The notes under the pieces are model-generated. The model was not told where the DNA came from and did not search any database. It worked only from the letters and a program-made list of their open reading frames with translations. A stretch of 13,919 nt of DNA from Bacteroidota bacterium (GTDB lineage Bacteria > Bacteroidota > Bacteroidia > Flavobacteriales > Weeksellaceae): positions 1-13,919 of the forward strand of contig JAEZDQ010000126.1 in assembly GCA_023433225.1 (NCBI GenBank), given 5' to 3'. A program made the position numbers and the translations under genes. Below are positions 6,938 through 13,411 of this stretch, in pieces; the stretch's first letter is position 1; each line of letters opens with the position of its first letter.

Positions 6938-8167
6938 ATGTCAAGACTTAGAAAAATATTTCTCCGTATTGTCCAAATCCTTTCAGCGATTATTTTACTC
7001 GTTGTAGGGATTCTTTTCCTGACGGGGAACCAATATATCATTCGGGGCGTCCAGCTGACTTATATGAAAGGCCATAATACGGCCAACATTGACGATTATG
7101 TCGATTTCGACAATAATTTGGTTTTAGCCGATCGGCCGCAACCTTGGACACAACATGAACTTTACAATGAAATCCCTTTGACCGACACCTTGAAAAATGA
7201 ACTGGAAAGGTTCAAATCCATCGGTTTTTTTGTCGCTAAGGACGGAAAAGCGTTGTGGGAATATTATTGGGACGGTTATTCGGCAGAAAGCCACACCAAT
7301 TCTTTTTCCATGTCGAAATCCGTCATTACTATGTTGTTGGGAAAAGCAATTGAACAAGGCTACATCCAATCTTTGGATCAGCCCATTACCGATTTTTTAC
7401 CCGAATTTAAAGACGATGAATTCGGAAAACTTTGTACCGTCGGTGATTTATCTACAATGACTTCCGGGTTTGACTGGAGTGAAGATTATTATCTACCGCT
7501 CAACCCTACGGCAAAAGCCTATTATGGCCGAAACATCGAAAAACAGATGCTCAGCCGGAAATTTATCCAAGAACCCGGGGGGCAATTCAATTACATTTCA
7601 AGTGATACCCAATTGTTGGCCATCATCCTTCAAAGGGCGACCAACAGAAGTGTTTCACAATATTTGCAGGAAGAATTCTGGCAACCAATGGGCATGGAAA
7701 AAGATGCTTATTGGTCCAAAGACCGTCCCGAGGGAATGGAAAAAGCATATTGCTGCCTGAATTCCAATGTTCGTGATTTTGCGAAGTTTGGACAATTACT
7801 TTTGCAAAAAGGCAACTGGAATGGAAAACAAATCTTGGACTCCGCTTTTGTGGAAAAAATGATTACCCCGAATTACAAAGCCTTCCATCAAAACGAACCG
7901 GCACGTTATGGATATTCCATCTGGACGGATTATGAACACGAACCTAATTTTTACGGACTGATGGGTCATTTGGGCCAACGCGTGATTGTCGTTCCGAGTG
8001 AAAATTTAATCATCGTCCGATTGGGGCATGAAAAAGACAATCGAAGGATGGGCAAAGGGTTCCTCGACACTGATACCTATTACTTTGTGGACGAAATCAT
8101 GAAAATGCTTCAAAAGAATCGTCTCTTAAAAACCCAATACCATGTTGAAAAAAATTCCGTCCCATAA
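6938..8167 (+). CDS. Membrane-anchored serine hydrolase, beta-lactamase class C / esterase family
   Basis: This is a 409-residue protein with a basic N-terminus and one membrane segment (about residues 11-29), so the catalytic domain should face the periplasm as a signal anchor or exported protein. The penicillin-binding-protein-like fold is shown by three motifs: SMSK at 124-127 (S-x-x-K, nucleophile S124 and base K127), YIS at 219-221 (Y-x-S), and GHLG at 343-346 in place of the K/H-T-G box. This set is typical of the class C-like hydrolases that include EstB-type esterases and the 6-aminohexanoate-dimer hydrolase NylB, not of true AmpC lactamases. The substrate is unknown: peptide, amide or ester cleavage are all possible. 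The last 26 bp overlap the start of the exonuclease gene in another frame. An antibiotic-resistance role is not supported by the sequence. Confidence 0.88.
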   Translation: MSRLRKIFLRIVQILSAIILLVVGILFLTGNQYIIRGVQLTYMKGHNTANIDDYVDFDNNLVLADRPQPWTQHELYNEIPLTDTLKNELERFKSIGFFVAKDGKALWEYYWDGYSAESHTNSFSMSKSVITMLLGKAIEQGYIQSLDQPITDFLPEFKDDEFGKLCTVGDLSTMTSGFDWSEDYYLPLNPTAKAYYGRNIEKQMLSRKFIQEPGGQFNYISSDTQLLAIILQRATNRSVSQYLQEEFWQPMGMEKDAYWSKDRPEGMEKAYCCLNSNVRDFAKFGQLLLQKGNWNGKQILDSAFVEKMITPNYKAFHQNEPARYGYSIWTDYEHEPNFYGLMGHLGQRVIVVPSENLIIVRLGHEKDNRRMGKGFLDTDTYYFVDEIMKMLQKNRLLKTQYHVEKNSVP

Positions 8168-8837
8168 AGTCCTTTTTCTGGACATTGAAACCGTTCCCGA
8201 AGTCGGGGATTGGAACGAGTTGTCGCCTGAATGGCAAAGCCTTTGGGCAAAAAAGGTGGAGAAACAATTAGCCGGAGGTGAGACGGCCGAAGATTTTTAC
8301 GGCCAACGCGCCGGGATTTTGGCTGAATTCGGAAAAATAATCTGTATTTCCTGTGGAATTATTACCAATGAAAATCAACTTAGACTCAAGAGTTTTTTTG
8401 GAGATGATGAAGTGGATATTTTATTGGGATTTAATAAATTACTTCAGGACAATTATTTCAAATCAGATTCAATCCTGTGCGCACACAACGGAAAGGAATT
8501 CGACTTCCCTTTTCTTGCCCGACGCATGATTATCAACGAAATTGAATTGCCGCAAGCACTGAACCTTCAGGGTAAAAAACCTTGGGAAATTCCCCATCTG
8601 GATACCATGGAACTTTGGAAGTTCGGAGATTATAAACATTATACATCGTTGAATCTATTGGCAGCAGTCTTGGGAATTCCTACTCCGAAAGATGATATTG
8701 ATGGTTCGCAGGTTGCTTCGGTTTATTACGAAGAACATGATTTGGAACGCATCAAAAACTATTGCGAAAAAGACGTGCTGACCGTTGCACAGATTTTCAG
8801 GAAATTCCGAGGAGAAAGTTTGCTGGAAAGAGAATGA
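8142..8837 (+). CDS. DEDDy-type 3'-5' exonuclease (DNA polymerase B-like exonuclease family)
   Basis: This 231-residue protein is a stand-alone exonuclease of the RNase H-like DEDD superfamily. Exo I is LDIET with D14 and E16; Exo II is AHNGKEFDFPFL with D121; Exo III is YCEKDV with Y207 and D211, the tyrosine marking the DEDDy subclass. The layout matches the predicted '3'-5' exonuclease related to the exonuclease domain of PolB' family, which lacks a polymerase domain. The expected activity is two-metal-ion trimming of DNA or RNA 3' ends; the cellular role is unknown. The ATG at 8142 is the only one that keeps Exo I, so the 26-bp overlap with the serine hydrolase gene is real and implies coupled translation. 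The TGA is 1 bp from the stop of convergent 8839-10248, with no terminator between. Confidence 0.9.
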   Translation: MLKKIPSHKVLFLDIETVPEVGDWNELSPEWQSLWAKKVEKQLAGGETAEDFYGQRAGILAEFGKIICISCGIITNENQLRLKSFFGDDEVDILLGFNKLLQDNYFKSDSILCAHNGKEFDFPFLARRMIINEIELPQALNLQGKKPWEIPHLDTMELWKFGDYKHYTSLNLLAAVLGIPTPKDDIDGSQVASVYYEEHDLERIKNYCEKDVLTVAQIFRKFRGESLLERE

Positions 8838-8838
8838 T

Positions 8839-10248
8839 CTACTCCTCTTCCGTATCGCCGTTTTCGTTTAAATGTACCAAAGTCGTTAACTCTACTCTTT
8901 CTACGGAATTCCGATACATTTTGATGATTTTCGCCTGATAATCCGGCAAGTCCAAAACATCGCCGGCTTTGATTTCCCGGTCGGGGAATGTTTCCGCCAA
9001 CAACCCGGAAAGCGTGTCGTAATGCTCACTTTCTTCAAATCGATAAGGAATGTGGCGGTTGATATCCGACAGGTTATGGTGTGCATTTACGGAATAAACG
9101 CCTTCGCCTAAACTGATGACAATCGGGTCTTCGTTGTCGTACTCATCCTGAATCTCTCCTACCAATTCTTCCAAAATATCTTCCATGCTCACGATTCCGG
9201 TCAGTTCCCCGATTTCGTTGGTTACTACGGCCATTTGGATGTGTTTCTTCTGAAATTGTTTCAGCAGGTTTTTGATTTTGGAACTTTCCGATACGAATAA
9301 GGGTTTTCTCAAGATACCCAAGAAACTGGTTTCTTCCGGTTTTTCCAAAGTTAATTTAACCAAATCTTTGGTATAAAGAATTCCTTTGATGTTGTCCAAT
9401 GATTCTTCGTAAACGGGATAACGGGAATAACCCTCGTTGATGACGAAATCAATGGCTTCTTTAACGGTCGTATGTACGTCCACAGCAGACACATTTTTGC
9501 GAAGGGTCTGAATGTTATTCACCCTTCGGTCATCGAATTCAAAAACGTTCTGGATCAGGTCGCGCTCAGTTTCTTCAATTGCGCCTCCCTCTTGGCTTTC
9601 CATGATGATCATTTTCAATTCTTCTTCGGAATGGATTTCCGAACCGTGAATCGCCCGGATTCCGACGGAACGGAGGATAAAATTCGCCAAACCGTTCATC
9701 AACCAGATAATCGGGCGGAAAATGACATAAAAAAGACGGAGCGGCCAGGCGATGGAAAAAGTGGTTTTTGCCGGAAATTGAATGGCTAAAGATTTTGGTG
9801 CCAATTCTCCAAACACAATGTGTAAAACCGTAATTACTGCGAAAGCAATCCAAACTGCACTATTGTTGGCAATGGCAACCCATTCCGGGCCTTGTAGCCC
9901 AAGTGCGTCAAAAATCTTAACGACTACCGGTGCAATCGCTCCTTCTCCCACAAATCCTAAACCGAGGGAAGCCAAAGTAATTCCAAGTTGAGTTGCAGCC
10001 AAATAAGAATCTAAATTATTGACTATCGTTTTGGCCGTTTTGGCTATGCCGGGGCTTAAATCCGTCCTTACATCGATTTGAGAAGTACGGATTTTGACAA
10101 TCGCGAATTCGGCGGCGACAAAAAAACCGTTCAAAAAGACTAAAAAAATCGTAAGAATTAATTTCCAAATAGAAATGTCATGAGAAATAAGTCCGCCGCC
10201 GGGGGCTCCTGCGGCAATGATAAATGAAAGTAAGGGGTCTGCGTCCAT
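8839..10248 (-). CDS. CNNM/CorC-type membrane protein (DUF21-CBS-CBS-CorC domains; 'hemolysin family')
   Basis: This 469-residue protein has the four-part layout of the CNNM/CorC (HlyC/TlyC-like) family. A DUF21 membrane domain (about residues 25-205) has three or four hydrophobic segments and the hallmark FLNGFFVAAEFAIVKIR. Next is the acidic helix HSEEELKMIIMESQEGG, then two CBS domains (about 225-350, with SRYPVYEESLDNIKGILYTKD and ELTGIVSMEDILEELVGEI), and a C-terminal CorC_HlyC domain. Family members export Mg2+ (some Co2+) across the inner membrane, with the CBS pair sensing nucleotide or Mg2+; old 'hemolysin' names are misleading. Ion specificity here is inferred from family only. The gene has no partner on its strand. 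Its stop is 1 bp from that of the convergent exonuclease, and its upstream side faces the long intergenic gap. Confidence 0.93.
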   Translation of the reverse strand: MDADPLLSFIIAAGAPGGGLISHDISIWKLILTIFLVFLNGFFVAAEFAIVKIRTSQIDVRTDLSPGIAKTAKTIVNNLDSYLAATQLGITLASLGLGFVGEGAIAPVVVKIFDALGLQGPEWVAIANNSAVWIAFAVITVLHIVFGELAPKSLAIQFPAKTTFSIAWPLRLFYVIFRPIIWLMNGLANFILRSVGIRAIHGSEIHSEEELKMIIMESQEGGAIEETERDLIQNVFEFDDRRVNNIQTLRKNVSAVDVHTTVKEAIDFVINEGYSRYPVYEESLDNIKGILYTKDLVKLTLEKPEETSFLGILRKPLFVSESSKIKNLLKQFQKKHIQMAVVTNEIGELTGIVSMEDILEELVGEIQDEYDNEDPIVISLGEGVYSVNAHHNLSDINRHIPYRFEESEHYDTLSGLLAETFPDREIKAGDVLDLPDYQAKIIKMYRNSVERVELTTLVHLNENGDTEEE

Positions 10249-10284
10249 TCAATTAAATTTACAAGGCAACTTTCTGTTTTGTTT

Positions 10285-10316
10285 TTTGAGAAAGCTATAA
10301 ACGGTGTTTACTTTTG
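10285..10316 (+). promoter_or_regulatory. Putative Bacteroidetes promoter (TTTG -33 / TACTTTTG -7) in the 10249-10678 gap
   Basis: A TTTG box at 10285-10288 is followed, after 20 bp, by TACTTTTG at 10309-10316. Both elements and their spacing match the consensus TTTG-N(19-21)-TAnnTTTG, the best two-box match I found in the window. It points rightward, and transcription would start near 10322. The nearest downstream plus-strand landmark is an intrinsic terminator at 10597-10618, then the ABC gene at 10679. Confidence 0.45.
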
Positions 10317-10321
10317 GCTTC

Positions 10322-10618
10322 AAAATAAATTTTGACTTACGGCCAAAAACCTTTCAAGCAAAAATATAATATTTTCCTGAATTGTAAATAAATAAAAATA
10401 CTACTTCAATAAAATCTCATTCATTTAATTAATAATGAACACCAAATAATAAAAACTGTTCTATTAAAAACAAGATGTTGAACGTTTCGAATCTATCTAA
10501 CTTCATTGAAATTTCTTTAAGCACTCCTAAAATCAACAAGAGATATAAAATCCTCAAAAAATTAATTTTTCCCATGTTTTTCAATGTGTTAATTAGGGGC
10601 GGTTTTTCCGCCCTTTTT
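10322..10618 (+). ncRNA. Candidate small RNA (or ABC-gene leader) ending at an intrinsic terminator
   Basis: This span runs from the predicted start of the promoter at 10285-10316 to the end of the T-run after the terminator hairpin, about 300 nt. It is AT-rich and has no protein I recognise. The only notable frame (10475-10630, 51 codons) reads through the terminator and has no coding look. Internal palindromes are AT-only, for example around 10361-10375 and 10557-10570, and no known riboswitch is evident. I saw no upstream sequence able to pair with the terminator's GGGGCGG arm, which argues against attenuation and for a free-standing RNA. The 5' end is inferred from the promoter alone and could be anywhere in 10300-10560. 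Confidence 0.35.
10597..10618 (+). terminator. Strong intrinsic terminator with no plus-strand gene before it
   Basis: GGGCGG (10597-10602) pairs with CCGCCC (10608-10613) around a TTTTT loop, followed by TTTTTG and TTTAT. The all-GC stem and U-tract make it a classic rho-independent terminator on the plus strand. The opposite strand lacks a T-run after the stem. The nearest plus-strand gene upstream ends at 8837, beyond a convergent 1.4-kb gene, so it most likely ends a transcript that starts in the gap. Confidence 0.85.
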
Positions 10619-10626
10619 GTTTATCA

Positions 10627-10656
10627 TTGAATTGATAGAATTAAATCGTAATTTTC
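10627..10656 (+). promoter_or_regulatory. Possible promoter of the ABC ATPase gene, downstream of the terminator
   Basis: TTG at 10627-10629 is followed after 19 bp by TAATTTTC (10649-10656), one base off TAnnTTTG. It would start transcription near 10662, just before the TTG start codon at 10679. It suggests that the ABC gene need not depend on transcripts passing the terminator. The match is imperfect and the region is AT-rich. Confidence 0.3.
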
Positions 10657-10678
10657 CGCTTTCAAAAATCTTCTGATT

Positions 10679-12373
10679 TTGACAGGACTATCTATTCTTG
10701 ATATACAAAACTTATCCCTTTCCTTCGGTGAAAACGAAATCCTGAAAAATGTTTCATTTTCGGTTCCGGTGGGAAAAATTATAGGCGTTGTTGGTGAATC
10801 CGGCTCCGGAAAATCCATTACTTCTTTGGCCATAATGGGATTGCTGCCGGAAAATGCCAAAACCTCATCGGAAAGCAAAATCATTTTTCATGGAGGTTCT
10901 AAGCCGGTGGATTTATTAGAATTAAATTCGGAAGAAAAACGAAAATTTCGGGGAAAAGAAATCAGTATGATTTTTCAGGAACCCATGACTTCGCTCAATC
11001 CCAGCATCCGCTGCGGTGAACAGGTTGAAGAAGCTGTCCGTTTACACTTGAAATTAAAAAAAGAACAAGCAAAACAAAGGGTTTTGGAACTTTTTCAAAA
11101 AGTACTTTTGCCTAATCCGGAGCGAATGTACAAAGCCTATCCGCACGAACTTTCCGGTGGTCAGCGGCAACGGGTGATGATTGCGATGGCTATCAGTTGC
11201 GAACCCAAAATATTAATCGCGGATGAACCCACTACCGCTCTGGATGTCACGGTACAGCGCAGTATTTTAGAATTGATTAAAAATTTACAAGAGGAAAGCG
11301 GGATGAGTTGCATCTTCATTTCCCATGATTTGGGCGTGATTTCAGAGGTATGCGATGAGGTAGTCGTGATGTACAAAGGCGAAGTCGTCGAAAACGGCAA
11401 CGTCAAAGAAATTTTTGAAAACCCAAAAGAAAATTATACCAAAGGTTTGATTGCCTGCCGCCCGAGGCTGGATGTGCGCTACAAAAAATTACCAACGATT
11501 GCGGATTACCTCAATGATTCTGATTACAAAGCAGAAATTTACAACCATCAGGAACGAAGCGAAGACCAACAGAAAATATATGCCCGGCCTCCTATTTTGG
11601 AAGTGAGGAATTTAACCAAATATTTCTATACAAAGCCTTTCCTGTTTGGCAAACCGGAGGTTTCGGTTAAAGCGGTTGACGATGTGAGTTTCAAAGTTTT
11701 TCCGGGAGAAACCATGGGATTGGTCGGCGAATCCGGGAGTGGAAAAACCACCTTGAGCCGGGCGGTTCTCTTGTTGGAAAAACCAACTGCGGGCGAAATT
11801 TTTTACCGGGGAAAAGACATCGTGAAATTAAGTGTCCAAGAGATTCGGAAATTGCGCAAGGAAATCCAGATTATTTTCCAAGACCCTTATTCCAGCTTAA
11901 ACCCCAGGATGAATGTCGGTGAAATCCTCACGACACCTATGCAAGTGCATTCCATCGCTAAAAATCAAAAGGAGCGCTTCCAAAAAGCAGGCGAATTACT
12001 CGAAAAAGTCGGTTTGAGTGCAATGGATTTAAAGAAATACCCGCACGAATTTTCCGGCGGCCAACGCCAGAGAATCGGGATTGCAAGGGCATTGGCACTT
12101 CATCCTCAATTCATTATTTGCGATGAAAGTGTATCCGCCTTGGATGTGTCTGTGCAGGCGCAGGTTTTGAATTTATTGAATGAATTGAAAGAAGAATTTG
12201 GTTTTACCTATATTTTTATCTCTCATGATCTCGCAGTTGTAAAATATATGAGCAACCAATTGCTGGTTATGCAGAACGGGAAACTCAAAGAATTGGGGGA
12301 TGCCGATGAGATTTACGCCCGGCCGAAGACCATTTATACCAAAGAATTAATCGAAGCTATTCCGAAGCTTTAG
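10679..12373 (+). CDS. Fused double ATPase of a dipeptide/oligopeptide-type ABC transporter (DppD-DppF-like)
   Basis: This 564-residue protein carries two complete nucleotide-binding domains, as in YejF and GsiA, where the two ATPases of a peptide/nickel-type transporter are one chain. Domain 1 has Walker A GESGSGKS at 39-46, signature LSGGQRQRV, Walker B ILIADEPTTALD and H-loop FISHDLG. Domain 2 has Walker A GESGSGKT at 350-357, signature FSGGQRQRIGIARA, Walker B FIICDESVSALD and FISHDLAVV. A linker around residues 258-300 holds the oligopeptide-family tail (YTKGLIACRPRLD). Both catalytic glutamates are present, so both sites could hydrolyse ATP. The start is a TTG; no ATG precedes the first strand, which supports it. 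No permease or binding-protein gene is in the window, so the substrate is unknown and partners must be encoded elsewhere. crcB follows by 25 bp, probably in the same transcript. Confidence 0.94.
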   Translation: MTGLSILDIQNLSLSFGENEILKNVSFSVPVGKIIGVVGESGSGKSITSLAIMGLLPENAKTSSESKIIFHGGSKPVDLLELNSEEKRKFRGKEISMIFQEPMTSLNPSIRCGEQVEEAVRLHLKLKKEQAKQRVLELFQKVLLPNPERMYKAYPHELSGGQRQRVMIAMAISCEPKILIADEPTTALDVTVQRSILELIKNLQEESGMSCIFISHDLGVISEVCDEVVVMYKGEVVENGNVKEIFENPKENYTKGLIACRPRLDVRYKKLPTIADYLNDSDYKAEIYNHQERSEDQQKIYARPPILEVRNLTKYFYTKPFLFGKPEVSVKAVDDVSFKVFPGETMGLVGESGSGKTTLSRAVLLLEKPTAGEIFYRGKDIVKLSVQEIRKLRKEIQIIFQDPYSSLNPRMNVGEILTTPMQVHSIAKNQKERFQKAGELLEKVGLSAMDLKKYPHEFSGGQRQRIGIARALALHPQFIICDESVSALDVSVQAQVLNLLNELKEEFGFTYIFISHDLAVVKYMSNQLLVMQNGKLKELGDADEIYARPKTIYTKELIEAIPKL

Positions 12374-12398
12374 TTTCTTGTCAGATAATTAAAATAAA

Positions 12399-12773
12399 AT
12401 GTGGAAATCAATTTTACTGATAGGATTAGGCGGCGGAATGGGAAGTATATTCCGGTTCTTGGTATCGCATTTCACAAGAAAATATTGGAGCAGTGGTTTT
12501 CCAATGGCCACTTTTTTGGTGAATGTTTCAGGATGCTTATTGATTGGTTTAATAATAGGTCTCTTGTTGAAATCCAACACCTCAAACGATTTAAAGATGC
12601 TTTTGGTGGTCGGATTTTGCGGCGGTTACACGACTTTTTCGGCATTTGCGTTGGAAAATTTCCAATTGATCCAAGCAGAAAAATATATGATGTCAATTTT
12701 ATATATTTTGGGAAGTGTGGTAATGGGCATAATTTCGGTTTGGTTGGGGATTTTCTTTTCTAAATTAATCTGA
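12399..12773 (+). CDS. crcB: Fluoride channel CrcB/Fluc
   Basis: Fluc proteins form dual-topology dimers that let fluoride leave the cytoplasm and so protect enolase and pyrophosphatase. The 124-residue protein has four membrane helices and the family motifs: GLGGGMGSIFRF at residues 9-20 with the conserved arginine R19, pore asparagine N42 in FLVNVSG, and GGYTTFSAFALE at 75-86 with the two Phe-box residues F80 and F83. The usual GT before the N-V motif is AT here (A37-T38), a mild change. A single gene is present, so a homodimer is expected. It sits 25 bp after the ABC ATPase gene and 65 bp before nadD. I see no fluoride riboswitch in the short upstream gap. Confidence 0.95.
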   Translation: MWKSILLIGLGGGMGSIFRFLVSHFTRKYWSSGFPMATFLVNVSGCLLIGLIIGLLLKSNTSNDLKMLLVVGFCGGYTTFSAFALENFQLIQAEKYMMSILYILGSVVMGIISVWLGIFFSKLI

Positions 12774-12838
12774 TTGGATTTTTGGATTTTTCGGCCTCCC
12801 GTGCCTTAAGTCTTGCGTCGAATGTCTAATTTTACAAA

Positions 12839-13411
12839 ATGAAAATCGGTTTGTTTTTTGGTTCGTTCAATCCCATTCATATCGGGCATTTGGTCATTGC
12901 CAACCATATCCAGCAATATTCAGATTTGGATCAGGTTTGGTTTGTGGTTTCTCCGCATAATCCTTTCAAAGAAAAATCCACCTTGGCCAACGATTATGAC
13001 CGTTTGCATCTGGTCAACCTGGCGATAGAAGATTATCCGAATTTACGTTCTTCCAACATCGAATTCAATATGCCAAAACCGTCTTATACCATCGATACAC
13101 TAACCGTTTTAAAAGAAAAATACCCGGAACATGAGTTTTCATTGATTATGGGGATGGATAATTTAAAGTCATTCCACAAATGGAAAAACCATGAGAAAAT
13201 ATTGGAAAACCATTCGGTTTACGTTTACCCCCGGCCGGGCACGAATCCAGGAGATTGGCGGAACCACCCTAAATTCCAATGGATCAATGCGCCGCTGATG
13301 GAGATTTCCTCTACTTTCATCCGAAATGCCATCAAAGAAAAGAAAAATGTGAACCCTATGCTGCCCGACAGGGTTTGGGAATACTTGGACGGGAGTTCGA
13401 TGTATAAATGA
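12839..13411 (+). CDS. nadD: Nicotinate-nucleotide adenylyltransferase NadD
   Basis: NadD joins nicotinate mononucleotide to ATP to give nicotinate adenine dinucleotide, the penultimate step of NAD synthesis in the cytoplasm. The 190-residue protein is full length. It begins with the nucleotidyltransferase motif GSFNPIHIGH at residues 8-17 (H14 and H17 of the HxGH box) and ends with ISSTFIR at 156-162, the second ATP-binding signature. Between them are SPHNPFK and MGMDNLKSFHKW, which fit the nicotinate-pocket region of NadD. The ATG at 12839 gives the canonical N-terminus MKIGLFFGSF. The 65-bp gap after crcB has no clear promoter, so it may share the ABC-crcB transcript. The TGA (13409-13411) directly abuts the stop of the convergent thioredoxin-like gene. 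Confidence 0.97.
   Translation: MKIGLFFGSFNPIHIGHLVIANHIQQYSDLDQVWFVVSPHNPFKEKSTLANDYDRLHLVNLAIEDYPNLRSSNIEFNMPKPSYTIDTLTVLKEKYPEHEFSLIMGMDNLKSFHKWKNHEKILENHSVYVYPRPGTNPGDWRNHPKFQWINAPLMEISSTFIRNAIKEKKNVNPMLPDRVWEYLDGSSMYK

Noticed and set aside
6938..8167. Antibiotic-resistance beta-lactamase
   Set aside because: SxxK and YxS are present, but the third box is HLG rather than KTG and the protein has a membrane anchor, fitting esterase or amidase-like relatives rather than AmpC.
8839..10248. Hemolysin toxin
   Set aside because: The DUF21-CBS-CorC layout is that of metal-ion exporters; the 'hemolysin' label is historical.
10475..10630. 51-codon plus-strand frame in the long gap, beginning MLNVSNLSNF
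   Set aside because: It reads through the intrinsic terminator hairpin and its T-run, and it resembles no family I know.
12374..12398. Fluoride riboswitch before crcB
   Set aside because: The gap to the ABC gene is only 25 bp, too short for the riboswitch and its expression platform.
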